A DNA stretch of 64,000 bases, taken from the NCBI RefSeq assembly GCF_016735515.1, contig NZ_JAERQZ010000001.1, positions 2,220,746 to 2,284,745 on the forward strand, written 5' to 3'. Shown here piece by piece: positions 24,079-33,409 of the stretch. Below the pieces are notes generated by a model. It ran no database searches and was not told where the DNA came from. It worked only from the letters and a program-made list of their open reading frames with translations. A program made the translations under genes and the position numbers. This DNA comes from Piscinibacter sp. HJYY11. Its GTDB lineage: Bacteria; Pseudomonadota; Gammaproteobacteria; Burkholderiales; Burkholderiaceae_C. The first letter of the stretch is position 1; every line of letters starts with the position of its first letter.

Positions 24079-26235
24079 TCAGCGCGCAGCTGTCCGATCT
24101 GTGATCACCTTGGGAGTCAGGAATACCAGCAGTTCAGTCTTGGAAGTCGTGCGCGTCTTTGTCTTGAACAAGTTACCCAACAGAGGGATGTCACCCAGCA
24201 GCGGAACTTTGGTCACGTCATCGCGCTCGCTCTGCGTGAAGATACCGCCGATCACGACGGTGCCCCCGTTTTCAACCAGGATCTGAGTACGCACGTGTTT
24301 GGTGTCGATAGCAAAGCCTGCAGCGGTATTGCGACCCACGCTGTCCTTGTTGACGTCCACATCAAGGATCACGTTACCTTCGGGCGTGATTTGCGGCGTC
24401 ACTTCCAGCTTCAGATTGGCCTTCCGGAATTGCAATGACGTGGCGCCACTGGAGGTAGCTGCCTGGTACGGAAGTTCCTCACCCTGCTCGATCAGCGCCT
24501 TAACTTGGTCAGCGGTGATGACTCGAGGGCTCGAAACAACCTTACCTTTACCGTCCGCCTCCAGAGCTGAAATCTCGAGGTTGAGGAACCTGTTGGCAGC
24601 CGCACTGAAAAGCGACACCGCAAACGTTGCCGCGCTGTAGTTGTTCTGGCCGTTCGCCGGAAGGTTGATGAACTGCGTATCGTTGAAAGGAATCGTTGTT
24701 CCTGAAACCTGACCGGTTTGCAGGCCAATGGCGTTCATGTTGCCACCCACACCAACGCTCAACTCGGGCGTGCCATAACCAGGGACACCACCGCGCAGAC
24801 CACGCAAATCGGTTGAACCGAGCTTCACACCCAACGAGCGACCGAATGTATCGCCGGCTTCCACGATGCGCGCTTCGATGAGCACCTGACGAACAGGAAT
24901 ATCGATCTTCGCGATCATGGCTTGAATCTCTTCAAGCTTCGATGGGATGTCGGTGATGAAGAGCTGATTGGTCCGTGACTCCGCGATGACGCTGCCTCGC
25001 GTCGACAAAATGCGCGACGTGGAACCCCCACCCCCGCCGCTTTGACCTGCCAGACCCTTGGCGACGTCTTCAGCCTTCGTGTAGTTCAGCTGGAACGACT
25101 GGGTACGCAACGGTTCCAGGCTCGCGATTTGCGCCTTGGCTTCGAGCTCCACCTTTTCCTTGGCAGCCAGTTCATCCTTCGGCGCAATGAGGATCACATT
25201 GCCTGATTTCCGCAAGCCCAAACCCTTGGCCTGCAGGATGATGTCGAGAGCCTGATCCCAAGGGACATCCTTCAAACGCAAGGTCACGCTGCCCGTCACC
25301 GTATCGCTGGTCACGACGTTGAAATTGGTGAAGTCGGCAATGACCTGGAGCAACGCCCGCACCTCGATGTTCTGGAAGTTGAGCGACAGCTTCTCGCCGG
25401 CGTAGCCAGGGCCTTGCACGAGCTTGTTCGGGTCGATCTTCTGCTGCCGGACTTCAAGAACGAACTGGTTGTCGGTCTGATAGGCGCTGTGCTCCCAGGC
25501 TCCGCGGGGCTCCACCACCATGCGGACACGATCCCCCGACTGGAAGGCAGAGATGGATTGAACCGGCGTCCCGAAATCTGTGACGTCCAGACGCTTGCGT
25601 AGGCTCTCGGGCAGGCTGGATCGCAGAAATTCCACGACAAGGCTCTGACCTTGCTGGCGGATGTCGACGCCAACCTGATTGTTCGGCAGATCCACCACCA
25701 CTCGGCCAGAACCGTCCTGGCCGCGGCGGAAGTCAACGCCTTTCAGCGCCAACTGGGACTGGTTCTGGCTTTCCGCGAAGTGCACCGGTTCGCTGCTCGT
25801 CGGAGAGCCGGATGCGGCGGGCGCGGCCGTGCTTTCCATGACGACCAGCAGCACCTTGCCTTGCAACTGCGCGCGATAGTTGGCCGCCTGCTTCAGGTTG
25901 AGCACCAGCCGCGTCCGATCGCCGGCCTGCGCCACGTTCACAGAGCGCAGATTGCCTTGGTTGATCTCAATGTTGGAACGCCCGAGCGCATTGCCCACGT
26001 TGGGCAGATCAAGCGCGATCCGAGGCGGCGTTTGCACCGTGAAGCCCGACGGCACGGCGGTCAAGGGTTCCGACAACTCGATCCGCACGATCTCGGAGCC
26101 GGCTTGTTGAGCGCTGTTGATCGACTGGATCGCGTTCTGCGCGTGAGTAGCCGCCGAAGCGCCGAAGAACAACGCGAGCGCATAGAGTCCAGCCCGCAAT
26201 TTCCCCATGATCTGTATCTCCTGCATGTTCTTCAT
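24079..26235 (-). CDS. pilQ: Type IV pilus secretin PilQ
   Basis: 718 residues. Signal peptide ending near THAQ, one or two AMIN domains (peptidoglycan binding, about residues 30-250), the STN/N1 region around VRALLQVIADFTNFNVVTSD, and the secretin domain ending KTELLVFLTPKVI. It forms the outer-membrane gate for the pilus. The ATG at 26235 overlaps the pilP stop (ATGA); an upstream start at 26280 lies within pilP and is rejected. A glycine-rich spot (GQSGGGGGSTSRI) interrupts one N domain. Confidence 0.95.
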   Translation of the reverse strand: MKNMQEIQIMGKLRAGLYALALFFGASAATHAQNAIQSINSAQQAGSEIVRIELSEPLTAVPSGFTVQTPPRIALDLPNVGNALGRSNIEINQGNLRSVNVAQAGDRTRLVLNLKQAANYRAQLQGKVLLVVMESTAAPAASGSPTSSEPVHFAESQNQSQLALKGVDFRRGQDGSGRVVVDLPNNQVGVDIRQQGQSLVVEFLRSSLPESLRKRLDVTDFGTPVQSISAFQSGDRVRMVVEPRGAWEHSAYQTDNQFVLEVRQQKIDPNKLVQGPGYAGEKLSLNFQNIEVRALLQVIADFTNFNVVTSDTVTGSVTLRLKDVPWDQALDIILQAKGLGLRKSGNVILIAPKDELAAKEKVELEAKAQIASLEPLRTQSFQLNYTKAEDVAKGLAGQSGGGGGSTSRILSTRGSVIAESRTNQLFITDIPSKLEEIQAMIAKIDIPVRQVLIEARIVEAGDTFGRSLGVKLGSTDLRGLRGGVPGYGTPELSVGVGGNMNAIGLQTGQVSGTTIPFNDTQFINLPANGQNNYSAATFAVSLFSAAANRFLNLEISALEADGKGKVVSSPRVITADQVKALIEQGEELPYQAATSSGATSLQFRKANLKLEVTPQITPEGNVILDVDVNKDSVGRNTAAGFAIDTKHVRTQILVENGGTVVIGGIFTQSERDDVTKVPLLGDIPLLGNLFKTKTRTTSKTELLVFLTPKVITDRTAAR

Positions 26236-26780
26236 CGCGCCTTCTCCTGAAGTTGAAGGGAGCTGGTGCGCTCGATCCATTCGCCTGCTGCGTCTTGAAC
26301 GATCTCGCGGAACGAGATGTCGGTTTCGGTGATCTTGGTGATCTTTCCGTAGTTCTGCCCGAGGTAGTCGCCCGCCTTGACCTGGTAAAGCAGGTTGTCG
26401 ACTTTCAGCAGGGCATACGGTCGGCCTTGCTTGGTGACGCTTCCTACCATGCTCATGCTGTCGACGGGATACGCTTCCAGAGGCTCCTTGCGCCGATTGA
26501 TTTCAGCAGCAAGCAGGGAGTTGGATTGACGCGCTTCCTGTTTGATGGCGACTGTCAACTTCTGGGCGCTGAACGGCTCAACGGCGTTGCCGGCGAGGTA
26601 AGGCTGCGGAATGAACTTCTTGGGCGCGGACAAGGGAGGCACGTTGGGCTTCACTTCACGGCGCTGCTGCTCGATCCACTGCTGGAGCTCGTCCTGCGAC
26701 GCCGTGCACCCCACCAGGACGGCTGATGCGGGCAGCATCACCAGCACCGTGCGAACCAAGCGAACGAATATGGTGCTCAT
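26232..26780 (-). CDS. pilP: Pilus assembly lipoprotein PilP
   Basis: 182 residues. Lipobox SAVLVGC, a Pro-rich linker, then the PilP beta-sandwich (GRPYALLKVDNLLYQVKAGD and YLGQNYGKITKITETDI). It connects the inner-membrane PilN/PilO pair to the PilQ secretin. Overlaps pilO and pilQ by 4 bp at each end. Confidence 0.95.
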   Translation of the reverse strand: MSTIFVRLVRTVLVMLPASAVLVGCTASQDELQQWIEQQRREVKPNVPPLSAPKKFIPQPYLAGNAVEPFSAQKLTVAIKQEARQSNSLLAAEINRRKEPLEAYPVDSMSMVGSVTKQGRPYALLKVDNLLYQVKAGDYLGQNYGKITKITETDISFREIVQDAAGEWIERTSSLQLQEKAR

Positions 26781-27481
26781 TTCTTGGCCCCCGCCTTAGC
26801 TTTGGCCGCAGCGGCGCGCTGTTCAGCAATCTCGTTGCTGTCCAAATAGCGATAGGTTCGGGCCGTGGCTTCCATGGCCAACAAGCCGGTCGCCTCCTTG
26901 CCCGACGCGTCTTTCCCGGCAGCGATGCTCAAGCCGTGAAGAGTCACGATGCGAGACAGGTTCGCGACGTCAGCCGCGAAATTGCCGATGTCGTGATAGC
27001 GGCCAGAGACGCGCACTGAAATCGGCAACTCGGCGTAATAGTCCTTCACGACAACCTGACCAGGACGGAAGAGCTCGAATTGCAGACCGCGGCCAAGACC
27101 AGCTTGGTTGATGTCGGACAGCAATGCATCCATCTCGGCTTTGCCAGGAAGCTGCTTCTCCAGCTGGGTCACGTATTCCTCGACCTGGAGCTTCTGCTTA
27201 CGCAACTCTTCGAGATTCACTGCCTGAGCTAGCTTGCCCCGGTAGTCTTGCTTGAGCACTGGTTCCTTGCCGCGCTCAGTTTCCAGTTCCTCCGCCGCAG
27301 TGGACAGGAGCAAGAACCATCCAAGTACCACCATGAAGATTGCCAATGCAATCCAGACGGCCACCTTGGGCAGCATCGGCCACTGGCCTGGCTCGTTGGG
27401 ATTGAGGCCGCGGAACTGAGACGCAGCTGCCCCGAAAACCGAGTTCAGGTCGACGTTGAGAGATTTGCCTTGTGTTGCCAT
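26777..27481 (-). CDS. pilO: Pilus assembly protein PilO
   Basis: 234 residues: a cytoplasmic start, one transmembrane helix (VAVWIALAIFMVVLGWFLLL), a coiled coil (EELRKQKLQVEEYVTQLEKQ) and a ferredoxin-like periplasmic domain (GLGRGLQFELFRPG). It dimerises with PilN in the alignment subcomplex. 13 bp separate it from pilN. Confidence 0.94.
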   Translation of the reverse strand: MATQGKSLNVDLNSVFGAAASQFRGLNPNEPGQWPMLPKVAVWIALAIFMVVLGWFLLLSTAAEELETERGKEPVLKQDYRGKLAQAVNLEELRKQKLQVEEYVTQLEKQLPGKAEMDALLSDINQAGLGRGLQFELFRPGQVVVKDYYAELPISVRVSGRYHDIGNFAADVANLSRIVTLHGLSIAAGKDASGKEATGLLAMEATARTYRYLDSNEIAEQRAAAAKAKAGAKK

Positions 27482-27494
27482 GACGTGTCTGGCC

Positions 27495-28136
27495 TCAGGG
27501 TTTCGGCGGCTTCACGACTGCAGCACCGGCAGCAGGCTGGGACGCGACGCCTGACGCGGCAGCGGCAGCATCCTGGGGCCGCTTGATGCTGATCCGCATG
27601 GCGAAGTCATAGAGACGCTTCTGCTCCCGCCCGGCAGCCGCCTGGACAGTTGCCGCCTTGATCTCGACCAGCTCCGGGCGCATCAGCCATTCCGAGTTGT
27701 TGCCGGTGTTGCGCAGCAGCTCCGAGACGCGCTCGTTTGTTTGCGCCACGCCCGCAAGACTGAGCACCTGCCCGTCTTGCTTGATGGTCCGGTAGTAGAT
27801 GCCTTCCGGCGTCTGCTTGACCAACTCGTTGAGCACATGCACCGGCACGTTGCGGTCGATCTGCAGGTCTTCCACCGCCTTCTGCCGCGCCTTGAGCGCC
27901 TCGATCTCGGAGCGAAGGTTGGCGATGTCCTTGATCTGGATTTCGAGTTCCTTGATCTTGGTCGTGAGGAACTGGTTGCGCTCCTGTTGGCCGACGGTCA
28001 TCTGCTGCAGCACCAAGTACCACAAACCAACGACGACCAAGCCCGACGCGGCAGCCAAGCCCAATCCAACAAAGAAGGCCGCCTTGCGACGCTTGCGTTT
28101 TTCTTCCCGATGCGGGAGCAGGTTGATCAAGATCAC
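27495..28136 (-). CDS. pilN: Pilus assembly protein PilN
   Basis: 213 residues. The N-terminal INLLPHREEKRKRRK is the conserved peptide that docks into PilM, followed by one transmembrane helix, a coiled coil and a ferredoxin-like domain. A Pro/Ala-rich tail ends the protein. The start overlaps the pilM stop by 4 bp. Confidence 0.95.
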   Translation of the reverse strand: MILINLLPHREEKRKRRKAAFFVGLGLAAASGLVVVGLWYLVLQQMTVGQQERNQFLTTKIKELEIQIKDIANLRSEIEALKARQKAVEDLQIDRNVPVHVLNELVKQTPEGIYYRTIKQDGQVLSLAGVAQTNERVSELLRNTGNNSEWLMRPELVEIKAATVQAAAGREQKRLYDFAMRISIKRPQDAAAAASGVASQPAAGAAVVKPPKP

Positions 28137-29212
28137 TGCAGGAACCTCCGCATCGCCAAGCCGCAGGCCGTCAGGTAGGACGGCGCTTCGCGGCGCAGCT
28201 TGCTTTCACGCACAGCTGACCCAAGCTTCATGTTGTCGAAGGGGTTCACCACCATCGACGCGAACCCGGTGAGTTCGGTGACACGGTCCTTCAGGCCCGG
28301 CAAGGTCGCGGTGCCGCCAGCCAGCATCACGTAATGGACCTTGTGGTGCGGGGTGCTGGTGAAGAAGTACTGCAGCGCACGACCGATCTCTTGCGACAGG
28401 CTGTCGACGAACGGCGCGAGGATGGACGTCTCGTAGTCTTCAGGCAGGTCGGCGGCCAGCTTCTTCTGCTCTGCCTCTTCGAAAGAAAAACCGTACTGGC
28501 GCGAGATGAGTTGCGTCAACTGCGCACCACCGAAAGCCTGATCGCGGTCGTAGAGCATCTCATCGTCACGCAGCACCTTGAGGCTTGTCGTGTCGGCGCC
28601 GATCTCGAACAGCGCCACCAGCGCGTCCTTGCCTTCATTCGGCAGAGCTTCGATGAGGCGACTCATCGCGAGCCGCGACGCGTGGGACTCGATGTCAAGC
28701 ACCACGGGCTTCAGGCCCGCCGCCTCGGCGAGGCCTTGCCGGTCTTGCACGCGATCCTTGCGAGATGCCGCGATCAGCACTTCGACATCACCGACGGAGG
28801 TCGGGCTCGGACCGATCACAGAGAAGTCAAGGCTGACTTCGTCCAGCGAGAAAGGAATGTATTGGTTCGCCTCGGACTCGACCTGCAGTTCGAGCTCTTC
28901 TTCACGAAGGCCCGCCGGCAACATGATCTTCTTGGTGATCACCGCCGACTGAGGCATGGCCATGATCACTTGCCGCGTCTTGGTGCCACTCTTGGTGACA
29001 ACACGGCGCACAGCTTCCGCGACCTCGTCAAATTTCTCGATCTGACCATCGGCAATCCAGCCCTTTTCGAAGGGCTCGGCAGCGAAGCGCTCGAGTATGT
29101 ACTCACCAGACGCGCTCTGCCCCAACTCGACCAGCTTGACGCTGGACGAGCTGATGTCCAAGCCGATCATCGGTGGATGCTTGCGGCCCAACAACATGTC
29201 TAGGAAGCTCAC
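28133..29212 (-). CDS. pilM: Actin-like pilus assembly protein PilM
   Basis: 359 residues, FtsA/actin fold. Nucleotide-binding segments are IGLDISSSSVKLVELG and MLAGGTATLPGLKDRV. Cytoplasmic partner of PilN. I prefer the GTG at 29212 because GGGAGAGGG lies just upstream; a TTG at 29236 would place this site inside the gene. First gene of the pilMNOPQ operon, with a plausible promoter about 60 bp upstream. Confidence 0.94.
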   Translation of the reverse strand: MSFLDMLLGRKHPPMIGLDISSSSVKLVELGQSASGEYILERFAAEPFEKGWIADGQIEKFDEVAEAVRRVVTKSGTKTRQVIMAMPQSAVITKKIMLPAGLREEELELQVESEANQYIPFSLDEVSLDFSVIGPSPTSVGDVEVLIAASRKDRVQDRQGLAEAAGLKPVVLDIESHASRLAMSRLIEALPNEGKDALVALFEIGADTTSLKVLRDDEMLYDRDQAFGGAQLTQLISRQYGFSFEEAEQKKLAADLPEDYETSILAPFVDSLSQEIGRALQYFFTSTPHHKVHYVMLAGGTATLPGLKDRVTELTGFASMVVNPFDNMKLGSAVRESKLRREAPSYLTACGLAMRRFLQ

Positions 29213-29269
29213 GAGACCCTCTCCCAACGCGCTCAAAAATGGGCGCTGGATTGTTAAGAAGTTACTTCA

Positions 29270-29298
29270 ATGCTAGCAGTAAAGTCTTTGTACAACAA
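29270..29298 (-). promoter_or_regulatory. Putative sigma-70 promoter of pilMNOPQ
   Basis: On the minus strand, TTGTTG and TAGCAT are spaced by 17 bp, and the -10 carries the extended TGC just before it. The surrounding 60 bp are AT-rich against a GC-rich genome. About 57 bp from the pilM GTG. Confidence 0.5.
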
Positions 29299-29447
29299 AG
29301 AAATTTCCAATTTTCACAACCTCGCCTCGTTGCGAAACTCTGACGCAAAACGCTGCCAAAAAACGGCAACTTCGGGTCAACCCTGAGCGCGTTTTGTCGC
29401 TTATTCGAGAAGCAGTTCACACCTCCGGTCGGCAGGGGGTCGATTCC

Positions 29448-29453
29448 TATAAT
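29448..29453 (+). promoter_or_regulatory. Consensus -10 box upstream of the PBP1A gene
   Basis: A perfect TATAAT lies 25 bp before the ATG at 29478, but no good -35 hexamer is found at 16-18 bp spacing. Transcription would begin close to 29460, giving a short leader. Confidence 0.4.
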
Positions 29454-29477
29454 CAGCCCCCACTTCGTTGGAGTTCC

Positions 29478-31841
29478 ATGAGCGAAACCGATCGACAAGA
29501 CGCCAGCCCGCCGCGCCGTTTCGCGTCATTGCCGCCGTGGGCGCAGTGGTTGGCCAAGGCGGCCGCCTGGTCGGTTGGGGGGCTCGCCGCTCTCGCCCTG
29601 ATGGGGCTGATGCTGGCGGGCTTGGCTCTCGCGGTGGCGTATCCCAACTTGCCAGAAATCAGCGGACTGGTGGACTACCGCCCCAAGCTGCCGATGCGGG
29701 TGTACACATCGGATGGCGTGCTGCTGGGCGAGTTCGGCGAGGAGCGGCGCAACTTCACCCCCATCGCCCAGGTTCCCAAGGTGATGCAGCAGGCTGTGCT
29801 GGCCATTGAGGACGCACGCTTCTACCAGCACAGCGGGGTGGACTACAAGGGTGTGCTGCGGGCGGCCGTCGCCCAGTTCGCAGAATCCCGCAGCCAAGGC
29901 GCGTCGACCATCACGATGCAGGTCGCCCGCAACTTCTACCTGTCGACCGAGAAGACCTTCACCCGCAAGATCTATGAGGTGCTGTTGGCGCTGAAGATCG
30001 AGAGCATGCTCACCAAGGAGCAGATCCTCGAGGTCTACATGAACCAGATCTTCCTCGGACAGCGTGCCTACGGGTTTGCGGCTGCCAGCGAGATCTACTT
30101 CGGCAAACCGCTCAAGGATGTCACCATCGCCGAAGCGGCGATGCTCGCAGGGCTGCCCAAGGCGCCTTCCGCCTACAACCCGATCAACAACCCGAAGCGG
30201 GCCACCGTACGCCAGCAGTACATCATCGACCGCATGCTGGACAACGGCTTCATCACGCCCGAGCAGCACGAAGCCGCACGCGCGCAGACGCTGCGCTATC
30301 GGGCGCCGGCAGAGGTCGCGGTGCACGCCGAGTACGTGGCCGAGGCCGCCCGGCAGATGATCTTCAGCCAGTACGGCGAAGAGGCCTACACGCGCGGCCT
30401 GAACGTCTACCTGACGATCAATGCCGCCGAGCAGGTTGCGGCCTACCGGGCGCTGCGCAAAGGGATCCTCGACTATGAGCGTCGTCAGGTCTACCGAGGC
30501 CCCGAGGCCTACATCAACCTGCCGGGCAATGCCAAGGACATCGACGCACGCGTCGCCGAAGCGCTCGACGACCACCCCGACAACGACGAACTGCGCGCCG
30601 GCGTGGCCCTGGAAGCCAGCCCGCGCAAGGTGGTCGCCGTGTTGCAGAACGGAGAGACCATCACCGTCACCGGAGACGGCTTGAAGCCCGTCACCTCTGG
30701 GCTGGCCGAGAAGGGAAACCCAAAGACGCAGATCCGCCGGGGTGCCGTGATCCGCCTGATCAAGGGCCCGAAGGGCGATTGGTCGGTCACCCAGTTGCCG
30801 GAAGTGGAAGGTGCCTTCGTCTCATTGGACCCTCGCACAGGCTCGGTGCGTGCCATGGTCGGCGGCTTCGACTATGCGAAGAACAAGTTCAACCACGTGA
30901 TCCAGGCGTGGCGGCAGCCTGGTTCGAGCTTCAAGCCCTTCATCTACTCGGCGGCGCTGGAAAAGGGCTTCACGCCCGCCACGGTCATCAACGACGCCCC
31001 ACTTTTCTTCGACGCCGTGACCACCGGCAGCCAGCCATGGGAGCCGAAGAACTACGACGGCACCTTCGACGGCCCCATGTCCATGCGGCGTGGCCTCGCC
31101 AAGTCGAAGAACATGGTTTCGATCCGCATTCTGCAATCCGTGACGCCCGCCTATGCACAGGAATGGGTGACCCGCTTCGGCTTCGAAGCCGAGAAGCACC
31201 CTGCCTACCTCACGATGGCGCTCGGCGCCGGTTCGGTGACGCCGCTTCAGATGGCGTCTGCGTATGCGGTGTTCGCCAACGGCGGCTACCGGCTCAACCC
31301 CTACCTGATCAGCAAGATCACCGACAACAAGGGCCGCACGCTGAACGAGGCCAAGCCGCAGGCGCTAGACGACAGCACGCGTGCGATCGACGCTCGCAAC
31401 GCGTTCGTGATGACGAGCCTGCTGCAGGAAGTGACCCGCGCCGGCACCGCCGCGCGCGCGCAGGGCACGCTGAAGCGCGCTGACATCTACGGCAAGACCG
31501 GCACGACCAACGACTCGATGGACGCCTGGTTTGCGGGCTACCAGCGCAACGTGGTCGCGGTGGTCTGGATCGGCTACGACACGCCGCGGAAGCTAGGCGA
31601 CCGCGAAACCGGTGGTGGCCTGTCGCTCCCGGTGTGGATCGACTACATGGGCCAGGCCCTCAAGGGCGTGCCGGTGGCGGAAGCCTCGGCGCCGGAAGGC
31701 GTGGTCAATCTTGGCGGTGAGTGGTACTACGACGAATTCACCCACGGCAAGGGCGTGAGCAGCCTGGGCCTGGACGACAAGCTGCCGACCGCGCCCACCG
31801 AGGAAGAGAAGAAAAGCATCCTCGACCTCTTCAAGCGCTGA
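29478..31841 (+). CDS. mrcA: Penicillin-binding protein 1A
   Basis: 787 residues, class A PBP. One N-terminal membrane helix, then the glycosyltransferase domain (AIEDARFYQHSGVDYKG, RSQGASTITMQVARNF), an OB-like insert, and the transpeptidase with catalytic SSFK in RQPGSSFKPFIYSA, SKN in KSKNMVSIR and KTGT in YGKTGTTNDSMDAWF. It polymerises and cross-links peptidoglycan. ATG at 29478 follows TTGGAG; the frame is open 84 bp further upstream but that part crosses the -10 box. It is divergent from pilM, a common arrangement in proteobacteria. Confidence 0.96.
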   Translation: MSETDRQDASPPRRFASLPPWAQWLAKAAAWSVGGLAALALMGLMLAGLALAVAYPNLPEISGLVDYRPKLPMRVYTSDGVLLGEFGEERRNFTPIAQVPKVMQQAVLAIEDARFYQHSGVDYKGVLRAAVAQFAESRSQGASTITMQVARNFYLSTEKTFTRKIYEVLLALKIESMLTKEQILEVYMNQIFLGQRAYGFAAASEIYFGKPLKDVTIAEAAMLAGLPKAPSAYNPINNPKRATVRQQYIIDRMLDNGFITPEQHEAARAQTLRYRAPAEVAVHAEYVAEAARQMIFSQYGEEAYTRGLNVYLTINAAEQVAAYRALRKGILDYERRQVYRGPEAYINLPGNAKDIDARVAEALDDHPDNDELRAGVALEASPRKVVAVLQNGETITVTGDGLKPVTSGLAEKGNPKTQIRRGAVIRLIKGPKGDWSVTQLPEVEGAFVSLDPRTGSVRAMVGGFDYAKNKFNHVIQAWRQPGSSFKPFIYSAALEKGFTPATVINDAPLFFDAVTTGSQPWEPKNYDGTFDGPMSMRRGLAKSKNMVSIRILQSVTPAYAQEWVTRFGFEAEKHPAYLTMALGAGSVTPLQMASAYAVFANGGYRLNPYLISKITDNKGRTLNEAKPQALDDSTRAIDARNAFVMTSLLQEVTRAGTAARAQGTLKRADIYGKTGTTNDSMDAWFAGYQRNVVAVVWIGYDTPRKLGDRETGGGLSLPVWIDYMGQALKGVPVAEASAPEGVVNLGGEWYYDEFTHGKGVSSLGLDDKLPTAPTEEEKKSILDLFKR

Positions 31842-31863
31842 GCCAGCGCGCGGAGCGGACGCT

Positions 31864-32226
31864 TCAGGCCGTCGGCTTGAACGTGAGCGCGACGCCGGTC
31901 TGCTCGCTGGCACACGTCGATAGCAATGCGAAGAACTCGTGGCCTTCGCGCGTGTCCAGCCATCGGCCGTTCACATGCTTGAAGTGGTAGCCGCCGGAGC
32001 GTGCAGCCAGCCACAGTTCATGCAGCGGCGGCTGGGTGTTGATGATGAGCTTGCTGCCGTTGGGCAGGCTCAGCTCGAGCAAGCCACCGGTACGATGCGT
32101 GTCGATGTCGACCACGTCGTCCTGCAGCCACGCATCGACCGTGGCCTCGATCGACGACAACACCTCGCCTGCCAGTGCATGGAACTGTGCATCGGTGAGC
32201 GGCGTGGGAACGAGTTCAACGGTCAT
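31864..32226 (-). CDS. cyaY: Iron-sulfur cluster assembly protein CyaY (frataxin)
   Basis: 120 residues, full frataxin length. Conserved acidic first helix (LSSIEATVDAWLQDD) and the beta-sheet with LIINTQPPLHELWLAARSGG. It binds iron and tunes the IscS cysteine desulfurase. Divergent from the short lipoprotein gene at 32243, a usual cyaY-lptM arrangement. Confidence 0.95.
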   Translation of the reverse strand: MTVELVPTPLTDAQFHALAGEVLSSIEATVDAWLQDDVVDIDTHRTGGLLELSLPNGSKLIINTQPPLHELWLAARSGGYHFKHVNGRWLDTREGHEFFALLSTCASEQTGVALTFKPTA

Positions 32227-32242
32227 GATCAGGAGTCATTGC

Positions 32243-32413
32243 ATGGCAGCCAGGCGAGTCAGTTTAGCGGCGCGGGCATTCGGAACGAATGCAGTAGGCC
32301 CTTTGGTGGCCTTGCTGCTGCTGTCGGCGTGCGGGCAGAAAGGCCCGCTCACGCTGCCCAAGCCGCCGGCGGCCGCAGCCGCCAGCGCACCTGCGGCATC
32401 CGCACCCCGCTGA
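32243..32413 (+). CDS. lptM: LptM (YifL)-type small lipoprotein
   Basis: 56 residues. Signal peptide with lipobox LLLSAC (Cys30), followed at once by the family signature GQKGPLTLPKP. LptM stabilises the LptD-LptE LPS translocon. AGGAG at 32231-32235 precedes the ATG. In many relatives lysA follows; here the next gene is the convergent peptide-transporter ATPase, so lysA is absent from this locus. Confidence 0.88.
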   Translation: MAARRVSLAARAFGTNAVGPLVALLLLSACGQKGPLTLPKPPAAAAASAPAASAPR

Positions 32414-32416
32414 GCT

Positions 32417-33409
32417 TTACAGGCGCCCTTCTTGCACCGCGTGGCAGGCCACGCGGGCGCCGTCGATCGTGGTGAGGACGGGGCGCTCCACACGACACCG
32501 CTCGTTCGCGTGCGGGCACCGGGGGTGGAACGAGCACCCTGTCGGCGGAGCCAATGGGTTGGGCACCTCGCCCTGCACCGGCGTTCGCGCGCGGCCGGTC
32601 ATTCCGATGTCCGGGATCGCGTCGATCAACATGCGGGTATAGGGGTGACGCGGCATGCCGAAGATCTTCGATTTCTCGGCGACTTCGACCAGGCGGCCGA
32701 GGTACATCACCCCCACGCTGTCGCTCACGTGCCGGACCACCGCGAGGTTGTGCGAGATGAAGAGGTACGTGAGGCCATGGCGCTGTTGCAGGTCCTTCAT
32801 GAGATTGAGCACCTGCGCCTGCACCGAGACATCGAGCGCCGACGTCGGCTCGTCGCACACCAGGAATTCAGGCTGCGTGGCCAGCGCCCGTGCGATCGAG
32901 ACACGCTGACGCTGGCCGCCTGAAAACTGATGCGGGTACTTGTGCATGTCGGCAGCGACCAAGCCCACCGAGCCGAGCAGTTCGCCCACCCGGCCGTCGA
33001 GTTCGCTGGCACCGGCCACGAGGCGATGCTCGGTCAGCGCCTCGGCCACGATCTCGCGCACCCTCCATCGCGGGTTGAGGCTGGCGTAAGGGTCCTGGAA
33101 GATCATCTGCATGCGACGCCGCAGCGACAAGGCGTCCCGCCCAGCGAGCACCGTCGCGATGTCGGCGCCATCGAAGGCCACGCTGCCGTCCGTGGGTCGG
33201 TGCAAACCCACCAGGAGGCGCGCGACCGTGCTCTTGCCACAGCCCGACTCACCCACCAGCGCCAGCGTGCGGCCGCGCTCGATCGCAAAACTCACCTCGT
33301 CGACCGCATGCACCCACTGGCGCGGTCGGCGCTCGATCACCCGGTTGAGCCACGGCGGCGAGACGTCGAACCGCTTGCTCAGCGACCTGGCTTCGACCAG
33401 CGCGCTCAT
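32417..33409 (-). CDS. dppF: Peptide ABC transporter ATP-binding protein (DppF/OppF type)
   Basis: 330 residues. Walker A GESGCGKST, signature SGGQRQRVSIARALA, Walker B FLVCDEPTSALD, and the C-terminal oligopeptide/dipeptide extension with CSFHPRCPHANERC. Second ATPase of the transporter; overlaps dppD by 4 bp. The substrate (dipeptide or oligopeptide) cannot be told from the ATPase. Confidence 0.93.
   Translation of the reverse strand: MSALVEARSLSKRFDVSPPWLNRVIERRPRQWVHAVDEVSFAIERGRTLALVGESGCGKSTVARLLVGLHRPTDGSVAFDGADIATVLAGRDALSLRRRMQMIFQDPYASLNPRWRVREIVAEALTEHRLVAGASELDGRVGELLGSVGLVAADMHKYPHQFSGGQRQRVSIARALATQPEFLVCDEPTSALDVSVQAQVLNLMKDLQQRHGLTYLFISHNLAVVRHVSDSVGVMYLGRLVEVAEKSKIFGMPRHPYTRMLIDAIPDIGMTGRARTPVQGEVPNPLAPPTGCSFHPRCPHANERCRVERPVLTTIDGARVACHAVQEGRL

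Noticed and set aside
31838..31856. Hairpin GCGCTG-AGC-CAGCGC at the end of the PBP1A gene
   Set aside because: Stable stem but no U-tract on either strand, so not called as a terminator.
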